64,000 nucleotides of DNA from Rhodococcus oryzae (GTDB lineage Bacteria > Actinomycetota > Actinomycetes > Mycobacteriales > Mycobacteriaceae). The translations under genes were made by a program, and so were the position numbers. Below, piece by piece: positions 17,192 through 24,823 of the stretch. The stretch is from positions 1 to 64,000 of the forward strand of contig NZ_SUMD01000003.1 of assembly GCF_005049235.1 (NCBI RefSeq), written 5' to 3'. The notes beneath the pieces are model-generated. The model was not told where the DNA came from and did no database searches. It saw nothing but the letters and a program-made list of their open reading frames with translations. Each line of letters opens with the position of its first letter. Position 1 is the stretch's first letter.

Positions 17192-17252
17192 TGAGGGCAA
17201 TCGTTTCGCGTCGTCTATCGCGATCCGTTCGACCAGACCTCAGGAGATCGAC

Positions 17253-20012
17253 ATGACCACCAACGCTCTTCTCGACTTCATCCTCAGCCTCCTGCGTGAT
17301 GACGAGGCGAGGGCGCTGTACTGCCAGAACCCGGACGCGGCGCTGGCCGCCGCCGGGCTGGGCGGCGTGTGCGCCGCGGACATCTCCGCAGTGGCCCCGC
17401 TGGTCGCCGAGTCGGGTCTGTTCGCCGGCGGCGCAGGTGAGTTGACGAGCATCGTGAACGCGGGGCTCGACACGGCCGTCGGCGGTGCACTCGGCGGTGG
17501 TCTCGGTGGCGGCCTCGGGCTGGGAGGTGGCCTCGGTCTGGGTGGCGGCCTCGCGGCAGGTGCGGGCGCGGGTCTGGGGCTCGGTGGCGGCCTCGGTCTC
17601 GGCGGTGGCATCGACCTGGGAGCCGATCTGGGCGCGGCCCTGAGCGCGGCGCTGGGGGCTGCCCTGCAGATCGGCGGCCAGATCGGCGCCGATCTCGGTG
17701 CGGCCATCGGCGCGGCCCTCGAGGCCTCGCTCGGCCTGGGTGGCGCCGTGGACGTGAACGCGGACCTGGGCCTCGGCGGGGCGCTCAGCGGTGCGCTGGG
17801 TGGCGCGCTCGGAGTCGGCGGTGAGCTGGTGGCCGAGCTCGGTGGCGCGCTGAACGCCGCGCTGAGCGGGGTGACCGATCTGGATCTGGGCGGGGCGCTC
17901 GACCTCGGCGCGGTGCTGGGCAGCGCACTCGAGGTCGGCGGCGACATCGGCGCCGACCTCGGTGTCGCGCTCGGCGGGGTGCTCGGTGCCGCGTTCGGTG
18001 CGGAGGGCGGACTCGGTGGCGCGTTGTCCACCGCGCTCGAGGGCGGCCTCGATCTCGGCACCGCGCTGGGCGGCACCCTCGGCGGCGCACTCGGCCTCGG
18101 CGGCGAGCTGACCTCCGGTCTGACCGGTGCGCTCGACGCGGCACTCGGTGCGGGCGGCGGCCTTGACCTCGACGGCGTGCTCGGTCTCGGTGGCGGCCTG
18201 ACCTCGGGCCTGACGGGCGCGCTCGATGCGGTGCTCGGTGCGGGCGGCGGCCTTGACCTCGGCGGTGCGCTCGGTCTCGGTGGCGGCCTGACCTCCGGCC
18301 TGACAGGTGCGCTCGATGCGGTGCTCGGTGCGGGCGGTGGCCTCGGCGGCGGACTGGACCTGGGCGGCGACCTCGGCGCCACGCTGAGCGCGGCGCTCGG
18401 CGGAGCGCTCGGAGCGGGCGGCGATGTCGCCGCCGACCTCGGTGGCGCGCTGGGTGGCACGCTCGGCGCCCTGGTCGATGCGGGTGCGGGCCTGGATCTG
18501 GGCGGCGTCCTCGGCGCGGGTGGGGAGATCGGTGGGGACCTCGGCGCCACGCTGGCCGGTGCGCTCGGTGGCGCGCTCGGGGTGGACGGCGGCCTCACGG
18601 CCGGACTCGGTGCGGCGCTGGACGCGGCGTTGGGCGCCGCGGGCGGCCTCGACCTCGGTGCGGAGGGTGGCCTCGGCGGATCGCTCAGCACCGCGCTCGA
18701 GGGCGTGCTCGGCGCGGGCGGGGAGATCGGCACGGACCTGGGGGCTTCGCTCGGCGGGGTGCTGGGCGCTGCGCTCGGTGCTGGCGGTGACCTCGGTGGG
18801 GAACTCGAGGCGGCGCTGGGCGGCGCGGCGGGTGGCACCGGCGAGATCGATCTCGGTGGTGCGCTCGGCACGGTGCTCGGCACCGCCCTCGATCTCGACG
18901 GCGGCCTCGCAGGCGGGCTGGGCACGGCCCTCGAGGGTGCGCTCGGGGCGGGCGGCGCACTCGGCGGAGACCTCGACCTCGGCGGTGCTCTCGGCGGTGC
19001 CCTCGGTGGCGGCCTCGACCTGGGCGGCGCGGTCGACGGACTTCTCGGTGCCGGCGGCGCCCTCGATCTGGGCGGCACGCTCGACGGACTCCTCGGCGCG
19101 GGCGGTGGGCTCGGCCTCGATGTCGGCGCGGACCTCGACGCGGGTGTCGACGCGGCGGCGGGCCTCGGCGGCGGAGTGGACGCGGTCGCGGGCCTCGGTG
19201 CCGGCCTGACCAGCGGCCTGGCCGGCGGTCTCGGCGGCCTGTTCGGTGCCGGTGCCGGCCTCGGCGGCAGCCTGACCGGCGCGCTGGACGGTGCCGCGAA
19301 CGCGGGTGCGGACCTCGGCGGCGCGCTGTCGGGTGCGGCGAATGCGGGTGCGGAGCTCGGCGGCGGCCTGACCGGCGCGCTGGATGGCGCGGCGAACGCG
19401 GGCGCGGAGCTCGGTGGCGGCCTGACCGGTGCCCTGGATGGTGCGGCCAACGCGGGCGCGGAGCTCGGCGGCGGCCTGACCGGTGCCCTCGACGGTGCGG
19501 CCAACGCGGGCGCGGAGCTGGGTGGCGCCCTGTCGGGTGCGGCGAGCGCCGGCGCAGACCTGGGCGGCGCACTGTCGGGGGTCGCGAACACCGGTGCTGA
19601 GCTCGGCGGCGCACTCTCGGGTGCCGCGGGCGCGGCCACGGACCTGACGACCGGCCTTGACGCCGTCGCGGACCTCGGCGGCGCGGTCACCGGTGCGGTC
19701 GACGCAGGCATCGGGGCGGGCGTTGGCGGCGCGACGTCGGCAGGCGGCGAGCTCGGCGGCACCTCCGACCTGGTCGGCGGGATCAGCTCCGGCCTCAGCG
19801 GTGCCACCGCGGCCACCGGGAACGCGTGGTCGTCGCTGGACGCCTCGAACGCCTTCGGCAGCGAGGTCACCACGACCCACGAGGCAGACGGCGGCTTGTT
19901 CGGCGATGGGCTCGGCGGCATCGGCGGCGGACTCTTCGGAGACGCGGATGCGACCGGCGCCGCCGAGATCGGCGGCGAGGCGGCCGCGCACGCGGACCCG
20001 CTGCTGCCCTGA
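17253..20012 (+). CDS. iniB: IniB-like glycine/alanine-rich protein, unusually long
   Basis: The protein is 919 residues from ATG 17253 (AGGAG before it), about twice the 479 residues of M. tuberculosis IniB. The first 70 residues form the conserved IniB-type N-terminal domain (NALLDFILSLLRDDEARALY, then CAADISAVAPLV). The remainder is almost wholly Gly, Ala, Leu and Asp in LGG/ALG patterns, including a 30-residue tandem repeat (18096-18341) and 14/18-residue repeats (19299-19638). The C-terminus becomes mixed again (about residues 840-919). There is no signal peptide. The family is induced by cell-wall biosynthesis inhibitors such as isoniazid and is envelope-linked, with unknown mechanism. 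The first gene of iniBAC, it is separated from iniA by a strong hairpin at 20023-20068. Confidence 0.88.
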   Translation: MTTNALLDFILSLLRDDEARALYCQNPDAALAAAGLGGVCAADISAVAPLVAESGLFAGGAGELTSIVNAGLDTAVGGALGGGLGGGLGLGGGLGLGGGLAAGAGAGLGLGGGLGLGGGIDLGADLGAALSAALGAALQIGGQIGADLGAAIGAALEASLGLGGAVDVNADLGLGGALSGALGGALGVGGELVAELGGALNAALSGVTDLDLGGALDLGAVLGSALEVGGDIGADLGVALGGVLGAAFGAEGGLGGALSTALEGGLDLGTALGGTLGGALGLGGELTSGLTGALDAALGAGGGLDLDGVLGLGGGLTSGLTGALDAVLGAGGGLDLGGALGLGGGLTSGLTGALDAVLGAGGGLGGGLDLGGDLGATLSAALGGALGAGGDVAADLGGALGGTLGALVDAGAGLDLGGVLGAGGEIGGDLGATLAGALGGALGVDGGLTAGLGAALDAALGAAGGLDLGAEGGLGGSLSTALEGVLGAGGEIGTDLGASLGGVLGAALGAGGDLGGELEAALGGAAGGTGEIDLGGALGTVLGTALDLDGGLAGGLGTALEGALGAGGALGGDLDLGGALGGALGGGLDLGGAVDGLLGAGGALDLGGTLDGLLGAGGGLGLDVGADLDAGVDAAAGLGGGVDAVAGLGAGLTSGLAGGLGGLFGAGAGLGGSLTGALDGAANAGADLGGALSGAANAGAELGGGLTGALDGAANAGAELGGGLTGALDGAANAGAELGGGLTGALDGAANAGAELGGALSGAASAGADLGGALSGVANTGAELGGALSGAAGAATDLTTGLDAVADLGGAVTGAVDAGIGAGVGGATSAGGELGGTSDLVGGISSGLSGATAATGNAWSSLDASNAFGSEVTTTHEADGGLFGDGLGGIGGGLFGDADATGAAEIGGEAAAHADPLLP
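18096..18341 (+). repeat. 90-bp tandem repeat within iniB (2.7 copies)
   Basis: Units at 18096-18185, 18186-18275 and a partial one to 18341 each encode a 30-residue block containing LTSGLTGALDA and LGAGGGLDL. The units are close to identical at protein level and still similar in DNA, implying recent duplication. Confidence 0.75.
19299..19638 (+). repeat. Array of 14- and 18-residue repeats near the iniB 3' end
   Basis: Copies of NAGAELGGGLTGALDGAA alternate with a shorter form, NAGADLGGALSGAA. Three consecutive 54-bp long units lie in the middle. Such arrays are prone to copy-number change by slippage. Confidence 0.75.
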
Positions 20013-20022
20013 TCGATCTGTA

Positions 20023-20068
20023 ACGGAGCCGGCCCCGTACGCGTTATTGCGTGTGGGGCCGGCTCCGT
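20023..20068 (+). terminator. Long hairpin between iniB and iniA (attenuator or mRNA stabiliser)
   Basis: Arms ACGGAGCCGGCCCC (20023-20036) and GGGGCCGGCTCCGT (20055-20068) are exact complements, and the next six bases inside also pair with two G-U wobbles, giving about 20 bp of stem. It begins 11 bases after the iniB stop. No T tract follows, and iniA starts 77 bases downstream, so partial termination or 3'-end protection of the iniB message is more likely than full separation. Confidence 0.75.
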
Positions 20069-20145
20069 GCTGGATACAGTGAAATCGCTCGCCACGAGCG
20101 CCCGTTCGGGCGCCCGCGGCGCAGATTGGATTGTGGGTCGGGTTC

Positions 20146-21999
20146 ATGGACAACGCAGCTGCTTCGGCAGTCGAACGCACCGCCGCGGGACAGGCAACGG
20201 CCGCGGACATGGTGGCACTGCTCGAGCGGACCGGGGGCATCGCCCGGACCGCCGGGCGAGCCGATCTGGTGGACCGCCTGGAGCTGGCCAAGACCAGGGT
20301 GCTGGACCCGCGGATGCGGATCGTCGTGGTCGGCCCGCTCAAGCAGGGCAAGAGCCAGTTGGTGAACTCGCTGCTCGGCCTGACCGTGTGCACGGTCGGC
20401 GACGCCGAGACCACCGCGGTGCCGACGGTCGTGCAGAACGCGCAGACGGCGAGCGCGGAGTTGGTCCTCGCCGAGCCGGGAGCCGATGCCGTCAGGGTGG
20501 CGGTGCCGCTCGATGAACTGAGCGCCGTCACGCCGTCGACGCCGCTGGCAGGCGGACGCGAGGTGCTGCGGGTCGAGGTGAACGTGCCGAGCCCACTGCT
20601 CGCCGACGGGCTGGTGCTGGTGGACACCCCCGGCGTCGGCGGGCACGGAAACCCACACGCGGCAAGCACTCTCGGCCTGCTTCCCGCTGCCGACGCGGTC
20701 CTGGTGCTCTCGGATGCCAGCCAGGAGTTCACCGAACCGGAGGTCGCGTTCCTTCGGCAGGTCCTCGGCCTGTGCCCGGCCGTGGCCTGCCTGATCAGCA
20801 AGACCGATCTGTATCCGCACTGGCGGGAGATCGTCGAGGCGGACCGCGGGCACCTCGCCCGCGCCGGGCTCAGCGTGCCGTTGATCCCGGTGTCGTCGGC
20901 GCTGCGCTCGCACGCGGTGCGACTGCAGGACGAGGAGCTGAACGTCGAGTCGGGGTTCGCCGACCTCTACGCGTTCCTGCGGGAGCAGGTGGTGGCAAGG
21001 GGAGACCTCACCACCCGCCGCGCGGTGGCGCTGGACGTGCACTCGGTCACCGAACACCTGACCCTCGCGCTCGGCAGCGAGCTTGCCGCACTTCGTGACC
21101 CGGCAAAGGGCGCCGCGGCCGTTGCGGAGCTGCAGAAGGCCAAGGTCGCGGCCGAGGAGCTGCACAAGCGCACCTCGCTGTGGCAGCAGACCCTGTCCGA
21201 CGGCGTCACCGACCTGGCCGCCGACATCGACCACGACCTGCGGGACCGGCTGCGCCGCGTCACCCGTCAGGCCGAGGAGTCCGTGGACGAGGGCGACCCC
21301 GGCAAGGACTGGGCGGAGCTCGGCGAGTGGCTCGAGCAACAGGTCGCGACCTCGATCGGCGACAACTTCGTCTGGGCGCACGACCGCGCGATCTGGCTTG
21401 CCGAGGTGGTGGCCGGGCACTTCGCCGAGTCCGGGTCGGTGGACCTGCCGCACCTGGACGTCGCCGACCTGGGCGGGGTCCTCGAGCCCGTCAGCTCCCT
21501 CGCCGACCTCGAATCGGGGAGCATCGGCATCACCCAGAAGATGCTCGTCGGCATGCGCGGCTCGTATGGCGGCGTGCTGATGTTCGGGCTGATCACCACG
21601 CTGATGGGGATGGCCCTGGTGAACCCGATCTCGGTTGGCGCCGGGCTGGTGCTGGGCACCAAGGCCTATCGGGAGGATCGCGAGCAGCGGATCCTCAAGC
21701 GCCGCAGCGAGGCGAAGGTCGCGATCCGGCGGTTCGTCGACGACGTCAGCTTCCAGGTGAACAAGGAGTCTAAGGATCGGCTGCGGCTGATCCAGCGACT
21801 GCTGCGCGACCACTTCACCGCCATCGCCGAGCAGACCCTGCGCTCACTCAACGACTCGCTGCGCGCCGCGCAGGAGGCCGCGAACCTGGCCACCACCGAA
21901 CGAACCCAGCGCGCCGCCCAGATCGAGCGGGACATGCGCGCGCTGAGCGAGCTCAAGGAGCTTGCGGCACAGATGCTCCCGGTGGAGATCGAACGGTGA
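20146..21999 (+). CDS. iniA: IniA dynamin-like GTPase
   Basis: The protein is 617 residues from ATG 20146. An in-frame TTG at 20131 would add five residues, and the Shine-Dalgarno match is weak for both. GTPase motifs are clear: G1 GPLKQGKSQ (residues 63-71), G3 DTPG (from Asp160) and G4 SKTD (218-221). It follows M. tuberculosis IniA closely, for example in SDASQEFTEPE, TDLYPHWREIV, GDNFVWAHDR, MRGSYGGV and RRFVDDVSF. A hydrophobic hairpin near residues 480-505 (FGLITTLMGMALVNPISVGA) fits the membrane-insertion tip reported for this bacterial dynamin-like family, and the mycobacterial protein is known to act in membrane fission. Its end overlaps iniC by four bases (GTGA). The expected role is maintaining or repairing the plasma membrane under envelope stress. 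Confidence 0.95.
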   Translation: MDNAAASAVERTAAGQATAADMVALLERTGGIARTAGRADLVDRLELAKTRVLDPRMRIVVVGPLKQGKSQLVNSLLGLTVCTVGDAETTAVPTVVQNAQTASAELVLAEPGADAVRVAVPLDELSAVTPSTPLAGGREVLRVEVNVPSPLLADGLVLVDTPGVGGHGNPHAASTLGLLPAADAVLVLSDASQEFTEPEVAFLRQVLGLCPAVACLISKTDLYPHWREIVEADRGHLARAGLSVPLIPVSSALRSHAVRLQDEELNVESGFADLYAFLREQVVARGDLTTRRAVALDVHSVTEHLTLALGSELAALRDPAKGAAAVAELQKAKVAAEELHKRTSLWQQTLSDGVTDLAADIDHDLRDRLRRVTRQAEESVDEGDPGKDWAELGEWLEQQVATSIGDNFVWAHDRAIWLAEVVAGHFAESGSVDLPHLDVADLGGVLEPVSSLADLESGSIGITQKMLVGMRGSYGGVLMFGLITTLMGMALVNPISVGAGLVLGTKAYREDREQRILKRRSEAKVAIRRFVDDVSFQVNKESKDRLRLIQRLLRDHFTAIAEQTLRSLNDSLRAAQEAANLATTERTQRAAQIERDMRALSELKELAAQMLPVEIER

Positions 22000-23468
22000 G
22001 CGCTGGCGCGCTGGCGCAGGCGCGGGCACTGATCGGTGCGGCGCGTGAGGTGTATGTGGGCGATCCCGCGGTGCGCAGGCAACTCGACGAGTGCGCCGAG
22101 CGGATCGATCAGCCGCTCCGGGTCGCGCTCGCGGGGTCGTTGAAGGCCGGTAAGTCGACCTTGCTCAATGCGCTTGTGGGGCAGGACATCGCGCCGACCG
22201 ACGCCACGGAGTGCACCCGCGTCGTCACCTGGTACCGGCAGGGTCCGACGCCGACGGTCACCGCGTGGCATCACGGCGACCAGTCCTTCAACGTGCCCGT
22301 CCAGCGGCGCGAGGGCAGCAGCCTCACCTTCGACCTCGGCGCGATGACGGCCGCGGAGGTGGACCGGCTGGACGTGGAGTGGCCTGCGCGGGCGCTCACC
22401 AACACCACCATCATCGACACCCCCGGCACGTCCTCGCTCTCGCGCGACGTCTCGGCCCGCACGCTGGAGATGCTGACCCCGGAGGATTCGGCCTCCGGCG
22501 CGGATGCCGTGGTGTACCTCTTGCGCACCCTCGCCGCCACCGACGTCGCATTCCTCGGTCAGATCGGCTCCCACGTCGGCGGTGAGTCCGGACCCCTCGG
22601 GGTCGTCGGAGTGGTCTCGCGCGCGGACGAGGTGGGGGCAGGTCGCCTCGACGCGATGATGTCGGCCAAGGAGGTCGCGTCCCGCTTCGCCACCGAGTTG
22701 GAGCTGACGGGGCTGTGTCAGGCGGTGGTCCCGGTCGCCGGGCTGCTGGCGCTGGGCGCGCGCACGCTGCGGCAGCGCGAGTACGAGGCCTTCCGTGCGC
22801 TGGCCGAGGTGCCGCCCGAGGACCTGCAGCTGGCGATGCTGTCCGCGGACCGGTTCGCCCGCCCGGACAGCCCGCTGCCGGTGGACGCGCACACCCGCGC
22901 CCAGTTGGCGCACCGTTTCGGGTTGTTCGGAATCCGGCTGGCGGTCACGCTGATCAAGCTGGGCACGCCCGATTCGCCCAGTCTCGCAACGCAGCTCGTC
23001 GAGCGCAGCGGCCTCCACGAGCTTCGGCAGGTGATCGACGTGCAGTTCGGTCAGCGGGCGGATCAGCTCAAGACACACTCGGCCCTGCTCGCGCTCACCC
23101 GCGTGCTCTCGGCCCACCCCCGCGCCGAGTCCGCGCCGATCCTCGCCGCGGCGCAACGACTGCTCGCCGATGTGCACGGCTTCCAGGAGTTGCGGCTGCT
23201 CGGGCGATTGCGCTCGACCCGGCCGAACCTGTCCGACGATGACGTCGCGCAGCTGCAGCGGCTGGTCGGCGGGTTCGGCATCGGGCGCAGCGAGCGGCTC
23301 GGGCTCCACCCCGACGACGGCGTCGCCGCGGAGCGGGCCGCGGCCCTTGCGGCGGTGCGCAAGTGGCGGACCTGGGCCGAACATCCACTGCTGGACCAGT
23401 TCACCGCGCGCGCCTGCGGGATCGGCGCGCGCAGCGCGGAGGGCGTGCTCGCCGAGCTCTCGGGCTAG
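21996..23468 (+). CDS. iniC: IniC dynamin-like GTPase
   Basis: The protein is 490 residues from GTG 21996, whose first bases overlap the iniA stop, so translation is coupled. A P-loop GSLKAGKS (residues 47-54) and a G3 DTPGT identify a dynamin-like GTPase. A VVSRAD segment is in the G4 position, where Ser-Arg replaces the usual Asn/Thr-Lys. The C-terminal half is helical and ends RSAEGVLAELSG. M. tuberculosis IniC has a similar length (493). IniA and IniC are thought to work together, as other tandem bacterial dynamin pairs do. The convergent membrane-protein gene at 23486 begins 17 bases after the stop; no terminator hairpin is seen between them. Confidence 0.93.
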   Translation: MSAGALAQARALIGAAREVYVGDPAVRRQLDECAERIDQPLRVALAGSLKAGKSTLLNALVGQDIAPTDATECTRVVTWYRQGPTPTVTAWHHGDQSFNVPVQRREGSSLTFDLGAMTAAEVDRLDVEWPARALTNTTIIDTPGTSSLSRDVSARTLEMLTPEDSASGADAVVYLLRTLAATDVAFLGQIGSHVGGESGPLGVVGVVSRADEVGAGRLDAMMSAKEVASRFATELELTGLCQAVVPVAGLLALGARTLRQREYEAFRALAEVPPEDLQLAMLSADRFARPDSPLPVDAHTRAQLAHRFGLFGIRLAVTLIKLGTPDSPSLATQLVERSGLHELRQVIDVQFGQRADQLKTHSALLALTRVLSAHPRAESAPILAAAQRLLADVHGFQELRLLGRLRSTRPNLSDDDVAQLQRLVGGFGIGRSERLGLHPDDGVAAERAAALAAVRKWRTWAEHPLLDQFTARACGIGARSAEGVLAELSG

Positions 23469-23485
23469 GCGTCCGGCCGCGGCGG

Positions 23486-24070
23486 TCAGTGCCGCAGCCA
23501 GCGGCTCATCCCGGGCGCGAAAAGCGCCGCGACGCCGATGATCACGAGTCCGGCGTAGACGAGCGGGGCCCACTCCAGCACGCCGCCGGAGGCCTCGCCC
23601 GCGTCGACCATCAGCGACCAGAACACGATGGCCGCGGCGACGGAGACGAGGCCGACCACGGCGAGGGCGAGTCGGGCGGCGCTGCGACGCCCGCTGAGCA
23701 GGTGCAGACAGATCAGTCCGGCGACCAGCAACAGGGCGGCTGCCGATGCGCAGCCCAGCAGGGTGACCGAGACGGTGTCGGCGATGTCGCGGTGGGCGGT
23801 GCCCGGTCTTTCGGCGGACAGCGCGGACTCCAGCGCGTCGCGGACAGCGGTGAGCTCGAGCGCGGTGGCGGCACCGATGCCGATCAGGACGGCGAACGAG
23901 CCGATCCAGGCGGATCGGACGACGGTGAGCGCGCGTGGCGGGGCGTCGGTGGGCGCGGGGCGCAGCGGGGTGGCGGCGAACTCCGGGCGCGGTGGCTGCG
24001 GGCGGTGCGGCGGCTGCGGCGGTGCGGCCTGGGGCGGGACTCCGAACTCCTGCTCGCCTGCGTTGTCCAT
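23486..24070 (-). CDS. Four-helix membrane protein with Pro-rich N-terminus, function unknown
   Basis: The 194-residue protein starts at ATG 24070. Residues 1-45 are cytoplasmic-looking and very rich in proline (PPQAAPPQPPHRPQPPRP). Four hydrophobic segments follow, near residues 52-72 (AWIGSFAVLIGIGAATALEL), 100-125, 132-152 and 165-185. A loop with charged residues (about 75-100) links the first two helices. I do not recognise a family. It is convergent with iniC and lies upstream of nothing it clearly belongs to. Confidence 0.75.
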   Translation of the reverse strand: MDNAGEQEFGVPPQAAPPQPPHRPQPPRPEFAATPLRPAPTDAPPRALTVVRSAWIGSFAVLIGIGAATALELTAVRDALESALSAERPGTAHRDIADTVSVTLLGCASAAALLLVAGLICLHLLSGRRSAARLALAVVGLVSVAAAIVFWSLMVDAGEASGGVLEWAPLVYAGLVIIGVAALFAPGMSRWLRH

Positions 24071-24116
24071 GCCTGGATCGTAGGCGTCGCGCTCGGGGTT
24101 CCCCGCGGATCCCGGA

Positions 24117-24494
24117 CTAGGCGTCGTACTGCCACTGGTGATCGGTGGGCGTGCACATGATCTCCCGGCCCTCCGGCGTCTGCGACCTCTCGTCGAGCGC
24201 GGGGTCGCACGGCGATCCGAACTCGTGGACGCCGACGATCCTCCCGTCGGTACCCGACCAGGCGCCCGCGCCGTCGGGGCCCCGCCGGCAGGAGAGCTGT
24301 TCGCCGGTGTCCCCGTCGACGCCGACCCGATTCTCCGAGCATCCCCCGCCCTCCGATCCGACGATCGGATCGGCGGCGGGCGGGTGCGGGCCGGGGTGTG
24401 CGACCGCGGCGCCCGCGAGCCCGAGCGCGGGCAGGCCGATCAGTGCGGCGACGGCGGCGGTGCGGATGGCCGCGGTGATGCGGTTGGTGGACAT
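24117..24494 (-). CDS. Small secreted protein with four cysteines, function unknown
   Basis: The 125-residue protein starts at ATG 24494 and carries a signal peptide (ITAAIRTAAVAALIGLPALG, cleavage near AVAHP around residue 33). The mature part has four cysteines, in GGGCSEN, QLSCRRG, GSPCDPA and REIMCTP, which probably form two disulfides. The product ends HQWQYDA. No domain is recognised. It is divergent from dnaK, with the HAIR-containing 329-bp region between them. Confidence 0.7.
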   Translation of the reverse strand: MSTNRITAAIRTAAVAALIGLPALGLAGAAVAHPGPHPPAADPIVGSEGGGCSENRVGVDGDTGEQLSCRRGPDGAGAWSGTDGRIVGVHEFGSPCDPALDERSQTPEGREIMCTPTDHQWQYDA

Positions 24495-24661
24495 GACGAC
24501 AGACCGTTCGTGTGGTGGTGCGGCCGGAGCTCGCCGGACACCTCCAACGCTATGACCGGACCCCTCGACGCACCATCACCACAGGGGACGGGAACTCGCC
24601 GGAGAAAGTTCGGGCGCCCGGGAACAAAACGCGAACCGGCCCCGTTGACCACTTCGACAAC

Positions 24662-24682
24662 CTTGAGTGAACCAGACTCAAG
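24662..24682. promoter_or_regulatory. Perfect HAIR operator for HspR upstream of dnaK
   Basis: CTTGAGT-N7-ACTCAAG is the exact HspR-associated inverted repeat known from Streptomyces and mycobacteria. It lies 142 bases before the dnaK ATG. HspR, encoded by the fourth gene of this operon, binds such sites with DnaK as co-repressor, giving autoregulation and release on heat shock. Confidence 0.93.
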
Positions 24683-24716
24683 TTCGAGCTTGACTCCCAC
24701 GCCGATGGGTTGCAAA

Positions 24717-24737
24717 CTTGAGCGTGTAGCACTCACT
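24717..24737. promoter_or_regulatory. Second, degenerate HAIR site upstream of dnaK
   Basis: CTTGAGC-N7-ACTCACT matches the HAIR consensus apart from the last base of the left arm and two bases of the right arm. It is 55 bases downstream of the perfect site, as expected for paired HspR operators. The remaining sequence of 24495-24823 (329 bp between genes) holds no other clear element, and I could not fix the -10 box. Confidence 0.75.
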
Positions 24738-24823
24738 TAGGGTGAGATGGCCAAGAAATGCCAGCACAACCAGCCCCGGCGGCTCACGTCGCCGGGGGTG
24801 CTGCGACAAGTAGGAGGAACACT

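Noticed and set aside
16883-17200. An N-terminal extension of about 100 residues on the Hsp70-like protein at 15035-16882
   Set aside because: The extension runs through the divergent promoter region and has no homologous start; ATG 16882 opens directly onto the ATPase domain as in the paralogue.
17253-20012. Regularly spaced repeats in iniB that could be mistaken for a CRISPR array
   Set aside because: The repeats are in-frame coding units with no unique spacers between them, and there are no cas genes in the window.
17037-20801. A 1254-residue minus-strand frame and a 951-residue one (17240-20095) opposite iniB
   Set aside because: Both are antisense shadows of the G/C-rich iniB repeat and give low-complexity Pro/Ala/Arg products without a binding site or domain.
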